DNA from: an uncultured Lachnospiraceae bacterium | GTDB taxonomy: Bacteria; Bacillota; Clostridia; Lachnospirales; Lachnospiraceae | Assembly: GCA_910578475.1 (NCBI GenBank) | Contig: CAJTRK010000054.1 | Location: forward strand, 1-14,284 | Direction of reading: 5' to 3' | Length of the DNA: 14,284 nt | In this document: positions 1 through 8,203 of the stretch, piece by piece | Layout: every line of letters begins with the position of its first letter | Numbering within the stretch: the first letter of the stretch is position 1 | Translations under genes and position numbers: made by a program | Notes under the pieces: model-generated | Seen by the model: only the letters and a program-made list of their open reading frames with translations | Databases searched by the model: none | Told to the model about the DNA's origin: nothing

Positions 1-2043
1 ACATACGAAGACCAGAAGTCCGCCGCCGTGGATTCGCTTGAAGCGGAACGCGACGCAAGAATCGAAGTTCTGGAGACACAAAAAGAGCAGTATGAAGAGC
101 AAATCAAGCTGATTGACGAGCAGATTGAGGCCAAAGAGAAAATCATCGACGGCATCAACGAGGAAATCGACGCAATCAAAGATGCGAACGAACAGCGGAA
201 ACGTGAAATCGACCTCGAAAAATCCAAATACGAACTGGAACGCATGATGAATCAGCGTACCATTCTGCAGTACAGCGCCGACAAGGGCATGCACTATACA
301 CAGGACACGGAAGGCGCGCGCGACGCAAAGCAGGCCGTGGAAGACGCGGAACTGGAAATTGAAATTGCCGGCAAAGAAGAGCAGATAAAGCTCATCGAAA
401 AAGAAATTGACCTTTTAGAAGAACGAAAAGAATCTATCAATGAACAGATAGACCTGCTGGACGTTCAGATTGACCAGATTAACAAACAGTACGACCAGAT
501 GATTGCTGAAACCGAACAGTATTGGGACAGCATCATTCAGGGTATGGAAGATTATAAATCCCGCTGGCAGGAACTGGGCGAAATCGAGGAACAGGCCAAA
601 CTGACAGCTACGCTGGAACAGCTCGGCATCTCCACAAATGATATCCTGAACATGTCCGGGGAAGCCTTTGCCAGATTCAAAGAAGAATATTTCAGTCTTC
701 TTGCGGATATCTATTCCGGCAACGATACGATGCTCTCCGGTCTCTCCGACGCAGCCGGAATGAATACGGAAGCGCTCGGTTCCTATCTGGAAGCCACACA
801 GCAATATATAGACGGCCTGAACGGACTTGGCGAAGCCATTTCCCCGGTATCGGACGCAATCGGCGCTGTCACGGGAGCCCTGACTGGCGGAAGCAGCAGC
901 GGAGACCAGGGGACGGACGGCGCAGACACAGGAACAGACGCCGGTACAGGCGGTCTGGTCGGCGCAATGAACAGTCTGAAAGAAGCCACCGACGAAGCGC
1001 TTGGTTCCGGGGGCGACGAATCTGCCAGCGACGGAACCGGCGCCATCGGAAAATTCGGACAGTTAAAAGGCGCCGTAACCGATGTGACCGCCGCCATTGG
1101 CAGCGATACATCGGAAACCTCTGGTGAATCGGTATCCGGCGAACAAACTGACGGAACGAGTGAAAACGGCAAAGGGCTGATTGGTTCTGTCGGCAATCTC
1201 GGACAGAAAACGGAAGAGATACTGGGCGAACCCGACGGCGAAGGTGTAACCGGACGATTTGGGCAGCTTTCAGAGGTCATCGGGCAGGCAAAAGATTATG
1301 TGCATGAAATGCTCGAAGGTCTGCGCGATATCGACGGCGAAACATTTGAGTGCACCATCAAAATCAATGTTGACATGAACGGCGAACTGCCGGGCGCCAT
1401 CAGCGGCACAATTTCCTCCAAAATCCAAGCAGGCGTACGCAACTTTTCCAACAGCAAACCCGTCCGTGACGATACACCACATATTTCAAGCGGCCTGTCT
1501 TCCCAGTCTGCAGAAACCACAGCCGCCGAACCGGTAACCGCAGACATTATGACTGCTGCGGAAACATCGACCGTTGGCATCATACCAGTTGCAGGAACAT
1601 CAACCGTCGGCGTCATGCCCACCGCAGAGTCGGAACCTGAAATCTCTGCCTTTTCGCCTGAATCATTCCGCAACGGCGCGGAACCGCTCCCGACACAGAA
1701 AGACGGTTCCCTTCTCCGCCCCATCGGACCCGGAGAGCGCGCCTACGAATTACACAAAGCCTTTGAGCCGCTTCTGGAAAAGGCGGATGACAGCTTTGAA
1801 TATCTTTCCGGCAACGCGATGATTACCCATACGCGGCTGATAGAAAAAATGGTAAGAGACATTACTGCCGCAAACATGATTACAAACAACAAAAACATTC
1901 AGCCAAATATCCGCATCGGCGATATCCGCATTACCTGCCCCGGCGTTACGAGCCGGGAAGTTGCCGCACAGGTAGGCTCTGAACTGAACCGGCTTTTCAG
2001 CGGTTTTCATCTCTATACAGAGCAGCAAAGCGCTATCAGATAA
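1..2043 (+). CDS. Tail tape-measure-like protein, C-terminal part (5' end outside window)
   Basis: The frame is open to the left edge, so this is the last ~680 residues of a larger protein; the GTG at 28 has no ribosome site and is probably internal. The first ~200 residues are a highly charged Glu/Lys/Gln coiled coil broken by an RTILQYSADKGMHYTQD-like segment that is typical of Clostridia tape-measure proteins. A Gly/Ser/Thr/Asp-rich linker follows (about nt 870-1270), then a short Thr/Ala repeat (TSTVGIIPVAG / TSTVGVMPTAE, nt 1567-1632), then a conserved tail with ITCPGVTSREVAAQVG near the end. Tape-measure proteins set tail length and are ejected with the DNA. Position directly upstream of tail-tip genes agrees. 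The role is inferred from composition, motifs and order; the hydrophobic region expected in a tape measure is not in the visible part. Confidence 0.8.
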   Translation, partial: TYEDQKSAAVDSLEAERDARIEVLETQKEQYEEQIKLIDEQIEAKEKIIDGINEEIDAIKDANEQRKREIDLEKSKYELERMMNQRTILQYSADKGMHYTQDTEGARDAKQAVEDAELEIEIAGKEEQIKLIEKEIDLLEERKESINEQIDLLDVQIDQINKQYDQMIAETEQYWDSIIQGMEDYKSRWQELGEIEEQAKLTATLEQLGISTNDILNMSGEAFARFKEEYFSLLADIYSGNDTMLSGLSDAAGMNTEALGSYLEATQQYIDGLNGLGEAISPVSDAIGAVTGALTGGSSSGDQGTDGADTGTDAGTGGLVGAMNSLKEATDEALGSGGDESASDGTGAIGKFGQLKGAVTDVTAAIGSDTSETSGESVSGEQTDGTSENGKGLIGSVGNLGQKTEEILGEPDGEGVTGRFGQLSEVIGQAKDYVHEMLEGLRDIDGETFECTIKINVDMNGELPGAISGTISSKIQAGVRNFSNSKPVRDDTPHISSGLSSQSAETTAAEPVTADIMTAAETSTVGIIPVAGTSTVGVMPTAESEPEISAFSPESFRNGAEPLPTQKDGSLLRPIGPGERAYELHKAFEPLLEKADDSFEYLSGNAMITHTRLIEKMVRDITAANMITNNKNIQPNIRIGDIRITCPGVTSREVAAQVGSELNRLFSGFHLYTEQQSAIR

Positions 2044-2046
2044 CCA

Positions 2047-2095
2047 CGCTGCGACGTAACTTTTTTACCTCTTATTGTCCGCAGCGGAACTAATT
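2047..2095 (+). terminator. Weak hairpin after the tape-measure gene, possible attenuator
   Basis: Four bases after the stop codon, CGCTGCGAC (2047-2055) pairs with GTCCGCAGCG (2077-2086) with one bulged base, around a ~21-nt pyrimidine-rich loop. AATTTTTAT follows a few bases later. The loop is long and the T tract is displaced, so it would be a poor terminator; partial attenuation between the tape-measure gene and the tail-tip genes is possible. Confidence 0.3.
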
Positions 2096-2104
2096 TTTAT
2101 ATAA

Positions 2105-2134
2105 CAGCCGCGTACCACAACAAGGGCGCGGCTG
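2105..2134 (+). other. GC-rich 8-bp hairpin just before a ribosome site
   Basis: CAGCCGCG (2105-2112) and CGCGGCTG (2127-2134) form a perfect 8-bp stem with a 14-nt loop. No T tract follows, so it is not an intrinsic terminator. It ends two bases before the AAGGAG ribosome site (2137-2142) of the next gene, where it could affect mRNA stability or initiation. The pairing is seen directly; function is inference. Confidence 0.45.
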
Positions 2135-2152
2135 ATAAGGAGCAGATGCAAT

Positions 2153-2410
2153 ATGGATTTTAAAACAGAAATCTTCCGGTCGGTTCAGACAGCCATCGAC
2201 CGGAAACTGTACAATTACAAAGCAGACCGCACATACAAATCCGTCGTCAAAAACATTACCGCCAAAGGCTATGTCATCCTCGATGAAACAGGCAATGAAC
2301 GGATTGTGAAATGTGCCATTCCCGGCCTTTTGCTGCATACCGGACAGCATGTGTGGGTCAAGGAACCTTTGGCAGATATCCGGAACATCCATATCTGCGG
2401 CGTACTATAA
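2153..2410 (+). CDS. Small tail-tip protein, predicted beta-barrel (OB-like)
   Basis: An 85-aa protein. ATG at 2153 is preceded by AAGGAG at 2137-2142; a nearer ATG at 2146 is out of frame and stops at once. After a helical N-terminus (FKTEIFRSVQTAIDRKLYNY), the rest alternates short strands and turns (KNITAKGYVILDETGNE..VKCAIPGLLLHTGQHVWVKEP..NIHICGVL). This 'internal beta-barrel, then a GQ/GD-V-W/L-V-loop, ending in IxGxL' layout recalls small proteins next to the baseplate in many Firmicutes phages, and suggests an OB-like fold. No enzyme motif is visible. It lies 109 bp after the tape-measure gene and 21 bp before the next gene, so it is probably co-transcribed with the tail-tip genes. 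A structural role is inferred from fold and position. Confidence 0.75.
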   Translation: MDFKTEIFRSVQTAIDRKLYNYKADRTYKSVVKNITAKGYVILDETGNERIVKCAIPGLLLHTGQHVWVKEPLADIRNIHICGVL

Positions 2411-2431
2411 ACACAGAAGGACGGTGATAAA

Positions 2432-3649
2432 ATGCCCAAACCCTATATTCAGAAAATCAAGCCTTTTGACGCTGATAAAGATTATGAAATATCCCTTTCC
2501 TGGACAGGGAACCGCTCTCATTCCAACAGAATCATCATCCAGGATTATGAAACGAACGCCGTCGTATTCGACGACACCGTTTCTTCTTTTTCCCTAAAAC
2601 ATACAATCCCTGCCCATACGCTGACAAACGGCAGGAAATATACGATACAGGCACAGACCTTCGATATGGAAGGCAACCCTTCCGCTCTGTCGGATAAGGT
2701 TCTGTTCCATGTATTCAGGACCCCTGATTTCTATTTCCGCAATCTGCCGGAAGACCATATCATAGGCAGCTCTTCTTTTACGGCGGAAATAAACTACTAC
2801 TCCGCCGACTGGGAAGATATCAGCAAATACTGCTTTTATTTATATGATGCTTCCGGAAAGCAGCTGCTACGCAGCGCAGAGCAGACGGATGCCCTTTTCA
2901 TCAGCTATACTTACCGCGGACTTGACAATAACACCGCCTACCGCATCAGATGCGTCGGCGTGACCGTAAACGGCATGGAACTCGACACCGGATATCAGGA
3001 GATAACCGCAAAGTTTGAAAATCCAAATCAATATGCCCGCCTCTATGCCTCTCCCGTTCCCGGACAAGGCTGCGTACAGGTCGCAACGAACCTGATTATC
3101 ATCCAGTACAATGGAACAGACAGTTTCGAATATATAGACGGCATGATTGACCTCCGCGATAAGACACTGTATTACGACAAGGGCTTCCTTATCAAAGATG
3201 ATTTTACGGTTTTGATTCGCGGTGTCAACCTCTGGCAGACCGCCGACATTTTTAAAATGAACAATGACGGCCTGGGCCTGACATTGAGCTCACGCATTTA
3301 CGACGAAGGAAAACTGCGTTTCAAACTGACCGTTCCGAACGGCCTGAACAACTATATCCTCTATTCCGATGAACAGGTTTTTACCGACACGGATATGATA
3401 ACGATTGCCATCCGGCGCAAAAACAATATCTACCAACTGAAAGTCTTTATGGAAATCGGCGATGCTCCGCAGGGGAATCTCTGGTATGGAACAAACCGAC
3501 CGCCCAGACAACTGATGGACGACCACGATATATGGCTTGACACCCCCGGCGAGACCGTTGTCGTACACAAAGACAGTTACATCTCCTTTGTAAAACAGGA
3601 AGAACCGACCGACGCATTATTAAACGATTTATGGATTGGAGGCGATTAA
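2432..3649 (+). CDS. Tail-tip/baseplate protein with FnIII-like and lectin-like regions
   Basis: A 405-aa protein with ATG at 2432, after AAGGACGGTGATAAA. Residues ~1-95 and ~100-195 look like two Ig/fibronectin-III-like beta sandwiches (YEISLSW..., NGRKYTIQAQTFD and DNNTAYRIRCVGV are typical FnIII strand patterns). Residues ~200-390 resemble a concanavalin/LamG-like beta sandwich (SFEYIDGMIDLRDKTLYY, DGLGLTLSSRIYDEGKLRFKLTV, MITIAIRRKNNIYQLKVFM). Such proteins decorate tail tips and often bind glycans; binding is inferred here. The C-terminus is LWIGGD, whose Gly-Gly codons (gga ggc) form a GGAGG ribosome site for the next gene. The stop lies 4 bp before the next ATG, so translation is probably coupled. 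Confidence 0.8.
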   Translation: MPKPYIQKIKPFDADKDYEISLSWTGNRSHSNRIIIQDYETNAVVFDDTVSSFSLKHTIPAHTLTNGRKYTIQAQTFDMEGNPSALSDKVLFHVFRTPDFYFRNLPEDHIIGSSSFTAEINYYSADWEDISKYCFYLYDASGKQLLRSAEQTDALFISYTYRGLDNNTAYRIRCVGVTVNGMELDTGYQEITAKFENPNQYARLYASPVPGQGCVQVATNLIIIQYNGTDSFEYIDGMIDLRDKTLYYDKGFLIKDDFTVLIRGVNLWQTADIFKMNNDGLGLTLSSRIYDEGKLRFKLTVPNGLNNYILYSDEQVFTDTDMITIAIRRKNNIYQLKVFMEIGDAPQGNLWYGTNRPPRQLMDDHDIWLDTPGETVVVHKDSYISFVKQEEPTDALLNDLWIGGD

Positions 3650-3653
3650 GCGC

Positions 3654-4580
3654 ATGTTATTTTGTGGCAGCGGCTTTGCGGGTGGTGAACTGGCATGTGC
3701 CCTCACCCCCACAGGCCTTGAAAATATCAACTACGTTGAACTGAAAAACGGCATTTATGACGACCTGTACATCTCCAAAGCGACAGACTTTGAATTAACG
3801 GCAAAATGCCCCGAAGAATGGGATTTCGACACCATCCTATGGGCAAAATTCAACCATACGACAAATGCGGGAAATGTGGACTGGAACCTGGAGACCACCT
3901 CTCACATCATATTAAAAAGCAGACCGGAAGGCAGATTCAAATGGAAAACCATCGCCGTCAAAGAGACAAAAAGTATAGAAGACTTTGTTCTCAATTACCC
4001 CGACTATCTTGTGGCCTCCGGCCAGACAATGGAATACGCCCTCGTTCCCATCCTTTACGGCATGGAAGGCGATTATGCCACGACCTTTGCCACCCCAAAA
4101 TACACGAAAATGTTCCTCATCGAAGACCAAATCGTATGGGGAACCGAAATTACGGACGGCTTCTGCGATACGACCCGCAACCTCCCTTCTTCCACCGTCG
4201 AACTGCTTAACAGCCGGTATCCCCTTTTTATCAGGAATACCATAGCCAACTACGACACGGGAAGCTGCAAAGGCTCTTTTGTTCCACTGGATGAAACCTC
4301 CTGTGAATTTACATACGAGGAATCACAGGACTATCAACGTATCAAATACCAACGGGATTTTATGGATTTTATATGCGACGGCATCCCGAAAATTTTAAAA
4401 CTGCCGGATGGAAGGCTCTGGCTCGTGCAGGTCACACCAAGTCCTTCCGATACCGCGAACGGAACTTATAATGACAGACAGATTTCCTGGAACTGGGTGG
4501 AAATCGGAAACGTCAACTCCGAATCCGATTTGTACTATCTGGGATTTTCCAAAATTGAAGCAGAATGGTGGGATGAATAA
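3654..4580 (+). CDS. Conserved tail/baseplate protein of unknown function
   Basis: A 308-aa protein. I chose ATG at 3654 over TTG at 3636 because GGAGG at 3638-3642 lies inside the longer version and 11 bp before this ATG. The N-terminus is beta-rich. The C-terminal third carries KLPDGRLWLVQVTPSPSD, then SWNWVEIGNVNSESDLYYLGF and a terminal AEWWDE, a block I recognise as recurring in Clostridia prophage tail proteins without an assigned function. No catalytic motif or membrane segment is visible. The stop overlaps the next start by one base (TAATG), which indicates a tightly coupled pair. A tail-tip structural role rests on position and is an inference. Confidence 0.75.
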   Translation: MLFCGSGFAGGELACALTPTGLENINYVELKNGIYDDLYISKATDFELTAKCPEEWDFDTILWAKFNHTTNAGNVDWNLETTSHIILKSRPEGRFKWKTIAVKETKSIEDFVLNYPDYLVASGQTMEYALVPILYGMEGDYATTFATPKYTKMFLIEDQIVWGTEITDGFCDTTRNLPSSTVELLNSRYPLFIRNTIANYDTGSCKGSFVPLDETSCEFTYEESQDYQRIKYQRDFMDFICDGIPKILKLPDGRLWLVQVTPSPSDTANGTYNDRQISWNWVEIGNVNSESDLYYLGFSKIEAEWWDE

Positions 4581-6358
4581 TGGCAGATATCATTACACAG
4601 GAAGATTTGACACTCGTACTCTCCCAGTCCGCAGCCATGCAGACAATGAAATTGAAAATCGAAGTACTGGACGCCGACCGGAAAATCATCGGAACCCTAG
4701 AATCCGACTTAACCGGCGGCAATATGTCGATAAACGGCGAATCCGATATAAGACGCACCGCCGGATTCGTCCTTCAGCCGACGCTTCGGGAAAAAATAAA
4801 ACTGACCGAAAACAGCCTGCTATGGCTCAACAAAGATATCCGAATTTCCGTCGGACTGTTCAACCGCCGAACCGGACAATACCAGTATTATCCACTCGGC
4901 ACATACCTTTACGAAAATACCTCCGGCGCTTACGACGCCGTTTCCGACAATCTCTCCGTCAACTGTGCCGATTTTATGAAAAAACTTGACGGAACCAAAA
5001 ACGGCCAGCTCGGTTCCCTCCTCATCCGCTATCCGGCATACGAAGAAAACGAAACAACCGGAGAAGTCATACGATACAACGTCATACGCGACGCCGTAAT
5101 CGAGACCCTTGAAAAACTGGCCCACATAACCAATCACAGAATCGATGATATCGGCGAATATAAAGCAATGCCCGATTATTTCGATGACTGGCAGAAATAC
5201 CGGGAAGAAAATATCACATGGAATGCCATCCCCCACGACCTGGAATTTTCCGCCGGATGCAGCGTTCTCTCCATCCTGACCGCTTTCAGAGACCTTTATC
5301 CCAACTATGAAATGTTTTTTGACATGGAGACAAACACCTTCGTCTGCCAGCAAAAACCGATGTGCTACGAAGACGCCCTCTATCTGGACAACTCCTTTTT
5401 CCAAAAAGTCCTGATAGCGGAAAATACCTCTGTCGATATGACGAGCATACGCAATATCTGCGAAATATGGGGAAAAGTCATCGAAGCACATTTTTACAGC
5501 GAAGAATGCACCTACGCGGACAACGTTTACTCTTCCGCTATCGCCGGCTACGAAGAAACCTATGCAAACGGAGATATTATCGGCCTGAAAATTCCGGCAG
5601 CGAATCAGGCCAGCGCCAAAATCAATATTAACCAGTTCGGCCCGGTGGATATTTACAGCGAAACCGATGAAAGTCCTGTCAAGGCAAACGTACTGCTGCC
5701 CGATACCGTATACGCTTTTAAAATCAAGAAAAAGCGTATAGACGGACAGGATGTCGTCAAAGCCTATCTTCTCGGCCAGTGGCAGGTTCATGCTCTCAAC
5801 GTCCTGACAAGCGGCCAAAAAAGCGGCAAATTTGTTACAGGCCCCGACGGCAAAGCCTATGAGCTATACTCCAAAGAATATTTTCAGCAGTTCTACAACT
5901 GCGAACGAGTCACGCTGACAATCGTCCCGGACTCCCCTTTTACCGTGGAAAATCTTGGAGAAATTCTGGACGTCAAAACCGGCGGAGAATATGAAAACAT
6001 CACCTCCGATGACCTGGCCGCCGACAGGGCAAAATGGGAAAACTGGAAAAACTGCAGACTGACGGATAGTATTACCATCACTACTGCCCTTTTGCCATTT
6101 CTCGATGTAAATAAAAAAGTCTCCTATCGCCGGAGCGATTCCGACACCGAACAACAATACATCATTACTTCCGTTTCCCACGATTTTGCCGGCTTCACTT
6201 CCACAATTACCATGTACCGGTTTTATCCGTTATACGAAAAGCTGATAAAAGAAGCGGGAACCCACCGGATTCTGTCCGCATACAGCCACGGTTCCCTGAG
6301 CAGATACACCCACAAAGAACTGACCATGCTCACCGGGAAACGGGAATATCAGCCATAA
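4580..6358 (+). CDS. Tail hub/baseplate-like structural protein; source of the duplicated 3' blocks
   Basis: A 592-aa protein starting at ATG 4580 within the TAATG overlap. The start (MADIITQEDLTLVLSQ), the early SDIRRTAGFVL...WLNKDIRISVGL...YYPLGTYLYENTSG block and the DNLSVNCADFMKKLDG segment match a widespread Clostridia phage tail protein family that sits just before the fibre gene. It may be a catalogued DUF family (I suspect DUF5048), which I could not verify. By position it is probably part of the tail-tip complex that holds the fibres. No peptidase or lysozyme motif is evident. Residues ~471-592 (from nt 5990) are duplicated at 8457-8819, and shorter remnants lie at 11281-11319 and 12812-12968, each upstream of a fibre gene. 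Confidence 0.75.
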   Translation: MADIITQEDLTLVLSQSAAMQTMKLKIEVLDADRKIIGTLESDLTGGNMSINGESDIRRTAGFVLQPTLREKIKLTENSLLWLNKDIRISVGLFNRRTGQYQYYPLGTYLYENTSGAYDAVSDNLSVNCADFMKKLDGTKNGQLGSLLIRYPAYEENETTGEVIRYNVIRDAVIETLEKLAHITNHRIDDIGEYKAMPDYFDDWQKYREENITWNAIPHDLEFSAGCSVLSILTAFRDLYPNYEMFFDMETNTFVCQQKPMCYEDALYLDNSFFQKVLIAENTSVDMTSIRNICEIWGKVIEAHFYSEECTYADNVYSSAIAGYEETYANGDIIGLKIPAANQASAKININQFGPVDIYSETDESPVKANVLLPDTVYAFKIKKKRIDGQDVVKAYLLGQWQVHALNVLTSGQKSGKFVTGPDGKAYELYSKEYFQQFYNCERVTLTIVPDSPFTVENLGEILDVKTGGEYENITSDDLAADRAKWENWKNCRLTDSITITTALLPFLDVNKKVSYRRSDSDTEQQYIITSVSHDFAGFTSTITMYRFYPLYEKLIKEAGTHRILSAYSHGSLSRYTHKELTMLTGKREYQP

Positions 6359-6773
6359 ACCGAACAGACTTTAATGATTTTTCAAGGAGGACTAAATGGG
6401 TACATTCACAAACTTTATCAAACTCCACAAACCCGCAGAAAATGAAAAATACACTGTCAACATCTTCAATGCCAATGCAGAGCTTATCGAATCTGCATTG
6501 GCGCGTATGGAACAGGAAAATGAAAACCGGGACAATTTACTGGACACGCTGAATACAAAAGCGGACGGCATCACCTCCGCTCTGATTTCCGCCTGGAACA
6601 CCGTCGCCAACAAAGTCGATAAGGTCGCCGGAAAAGGCCTGTCCACGCACGACTATACAACCGAGGAAAAAGACAAATTAAACGGTATCGAACCCGGCGC
6701 AAACGCAAATGTGCAGGCGGACTGGAACGTTTCAGATACGGATTCGGATGCCTATATCAAAAACAAGCCTGAC
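5990..6773 (+). repeat. 784-bp direct repeat, copy 1 (hub 3' end plus fibre 5' part)
   Basis: It aligns without length change to 8457-9240: both fibre starts lie exactly 406 bp after the left boundary, and both copies end at the KNKPD codons. Only scattered substitutions separate the copies. The left boundary is inside the hub gene and the right boundary inside the fibre stalk, so this is a duplication across the hub-fibre junction. Confidence 0.9.
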
Positions 6774-7358
6774 CTCACATCCTACACGCCATCCGTCATG
6801 ACAGGGGCAACCGCAAGCGCCGCAGGCTCTGCCGGAAGCGCTCCCGCTCCTGCAATGGGAAAGCATAATGCCTATCTGCGGGGCGATGGAACATGGCAGG
6901 AAACATCAACAAGCCTGACCGCAACTGTTCCAGGCGTCCCGTTAGACCATACTGCCGCCAAAGTACTGAAAGACCAGATTGATGAGCAAAACAGCAATTT
7001 ATCTGAGTTGGGAACTGTATATAATAATTTTACAAGCGATATGTACGAAGGTGAAAAATTGATTGGTGGTAATTTCTATAATTTATGTCATATTGTGTTG
7101 GGCCCTGGAACCTATATAGTTACTGGAAAGGCTAATATAGTTTCGAATGAATTGAATTCAATTATTCAAGGATTTTATGCGGACGGAAGCAGATACGGAG
7201 AAAACAGTGTTAATACAAAACAGCGGTACATAGAAAGCATACATCTCTTTAATCTTTCTAAAGCAACTACTATATATCTGCGTGGATATATTTCATCTAC
7301 GCTTCCTGATGCCGGAGCTGTGCATTCAAAGGAAATGCTTGCCGTTCGATTAAAGTAA
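6396..7358 (+). CDS. Tail fibre 1 (long, with variable C-terminal tip)
   Basis: A 320-aa fibre protein with ATG at 6396 after a strong AAGGAGG site. Residues 1-50 (MGTFTNFIKLHKP..., FNANAELIESALARMEQENENRDN) are the attachment region with a helix. The stalk, ~50-205, contains phage-fibre signatures: KVDKVAGKGLSTHDYTTEEK, NVQADWNVSDTDSDAYIKNK, an Ala/Ser/Gly/Pro-rich stretch, GDGTWQ, and a short coil ending QNSNLSEL. The tip, ~206-320, is beta-rich (GPGTYIVTGKANIV, TTIYLRGYISS, LAVRLK), resembling a C1q/jelly-roll-type receptor-binding head. The nucleotide composition turns clearly AT-rich where the tip starts (~7013), as if the tip were a swapped module. A second tip lies just downstream in reverse. 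It probably binds the host surface; the receptor cannot be predicted. Confidence 0.88.
   Translation: MGTFTNFIKLHKPAENEKYTVNIFNANAELIESALARMEQENENRDNLLDTLNTKADGITSALISAWNTVANKVDKVAGKGLSTHDYTTEEKDKLNGIEPGANANVQADWNVSDTDSDAYIKNKPDLTSYTPSVMTGATASAAGSAGSAPAPAMGKHNAYLRGDGTWQETSTSLTATVPGVPLDHTAAKVLKDQIDEQNSNLSELGTVYNNFTSDMYEGEKLIGGNFYNLCHIVLGPGTYIVTGKANIVSNELNSIIQGFYADGSRYGENSVNTKQRYIESIHLFNLSKATTIYLRGYISSTLPDAGAVHSKEMLAVRLK
6990..7011 (+). other. Stalk/tip junction of fibre 1 (candidate recombination site)
   Basis: Codons for N-S-N-L-S-E-L mark the last sequence shared between fibres 1 and 3; the two diverge completely after gagttgg. An inverted, diverged copy of the matching site lies at 12566-12587 in module 3. 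The reversed tip of module 1 (7363-7593) should once have had such a copy at its outer end, but sequence there switches to accessory-gene remnant instead. Candidate crossover point only. Confidence 0.4.
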
Positions 7359-7362
7359 GCAG

Positions 7363-7593
7363 CTATACATAAATAATACGGAATCGAACATCATTACTCA
7401 TCGTTTCAGTAAAATGTAAAGAAATACTATTCCCTGTCGGAGAGGAAATTCTGTCTATCGTAACAGGACTTGCACCATCCGAATATACGCCTAGCACAAG
7501 TTCTGGAGTATTTTGCAACTTAATTGTCGCAGTTTCGATTTTTGTTGCCGCAACAGATATTCTTTCTGTTTTAATGAAATTACTAAACCGCCC
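7363..7593 (-). pseudogene. Silent fibre tip cassette in reverse orientation
   Basis: The minus strand has an uninterrupted 76-codon frame ending in TAG at 7363-7365, only four bases from the stop of fibre 1, so the two tips face each other tail to tail. The translation begins GRFSNFIKTERISVAATKIE, continues through LVLGVYSDGASPVTIDRIS and ends MSNDVRFRIIYV, a beta-rich, hydrophobic-ending sequence typical of fibre tips. Its first residues (GRFSNFIKT) align with the first tip residues of fibre 3 (GRLTNIFKT), which indicates it starts exactly at the stalk/tip junction. It has no start codon or ribosome site, so it would only be expressed after joining to a stalk. At 7590 the sequence runs into an accessory-gene remnant, so the outer recombination arm appears lost. 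Confidence 0.72.
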
Positions 7594-7838
7594 CTATCAT
7601 CAACCAGATAAATGCGTTACGCTCTCAGGGACAATACAGTCAGGCGGCGCAAATTCTCCAGGCGAACAAAGACTTTCTTTCCCGCTTCATTGTAGGCGCT
7701 GAAACTTTCCGCACATGGGAAGACGAGATTTACAATTCGCAAAAATATGCCAAACAGGTTCAACAGTCCATTTATTTTGAAGAAAACGAAGAAGACGTTG
7801 ACTGCCTGGAAGGTGACGTATGGGTAGGCGGTGCTTAA
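7590..7838 (+). pseudogene. Accessory protein A remnant (5' part missing)
   Basis: This matches residues ~28-110 of the intact gene at 9470-9802, from APIINQINALRSQGQYSQAA to DVDCLEGDVWVGGA. The first ~27 codons, start and ribosome site are absent; homology begins at the cgcccct shared with the outer end of the reversed fibre tip, and an in-frame TAA lies just upstream. The final codons have also changed: GGAGGTGAA is now GGCGGTGCT, which destroys the ribosome site that these codons provide for the next gene in the intact copy. It is a rearrangement product and probably not translated. Confidence 0.8.
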
Positions 7839-7848
7839 GTTTAATCAC

Positions 7849-8139
7849 ATGTCTTTTTATCCGGCAAAAGCTGTCTCATTACTTTTCTTTCAAAATATCA
7901 ATCTCGAAAAAGTCAATGTTATAAATCATCATTTGCTTCATATACAAAAATGTAATATAGCCAACGACTATATCAGTCAACAGGAAGGTATCTGTAGATA
8001 CTTTTCTGCATTTTTAAATGCAATCGAAAACCGAATTTATAGCTTACAGAAACATTTACCTACAATAGAGCCAACACAGTCGTTCGTCAGTTCTGATTCA
8101 GAACCATCAGACGTTGACAAAACAACAATATGGATTTAG
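7849..8139 (+). CDS. Accessory tail protein B, module 1 copy
   Basis: A 96-aa protein paralogous to the 103-aa product of 9804-10115. The shared core is MSFYPAK..LLFFQ(N/D)INLEKV, then NDYI.QQEGIC.YF..FLNAIENRI, ending TIWI. I start it at ATG 7849, which is an internal Met in the paralogue, because the paralogue's own start (ATG after GGAGGTGAATAAG) is lost here: the matching bases read GGCGGTGCTTAAGTTT. A GTG at 7831 is in frame but overlaps the previous stop and lacks a good ribosome site. The LNAIENRI..L block and the terminal IWI recur in small proteins next to fibre genes in Clostridia prophages; function is unknown. With weakened initiation it may be poorly expressed or decaying. Confidence 0.6.
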   Translation: MSFYPAKAVSLLFFQNINLEKVNVINHHLLHIQKCNIANDYISQQEGICRYFSAFLNAIENRIYSLQKHLPTIEPTQSFVSSDSEPSDVDKTTIWI

Positions 8140-8203
8140 TCAAATAATATATCATAAAACACCGCCCTTTTAGGACGCGTTTTCATCGAAAGGAGAATTT
8201 CCA

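Noticed and set aside
4820..5818. Long minus-strand open frame opposite the hub gene (about 330 codons)
   Set aside because: It lies wholly antisense to a well-supported gene, has low-complexity Val/Phe/Gly/Ile-rich translation without motifs, and no ribosome site; it is a by-product of the hub gene's codon usage.
7831..7848. GTG at 7831 as the start of accessory gene B in module 1
   Set aside because: It overlaps the previous stop, aligns to codons upstream of the paralogue's ATG, and the ribosome site provided in the intact copy is mutated; ATG 7849 is the more credible start.
8157..8186. Terminator after accessory gene B of module 1
   Set aside because: CGCCC...GGACG has a mismatch and gives only a weak stem on the + strand; the pairing is slightly better on the minus strand but no gene there needs it. 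Too weak to call.
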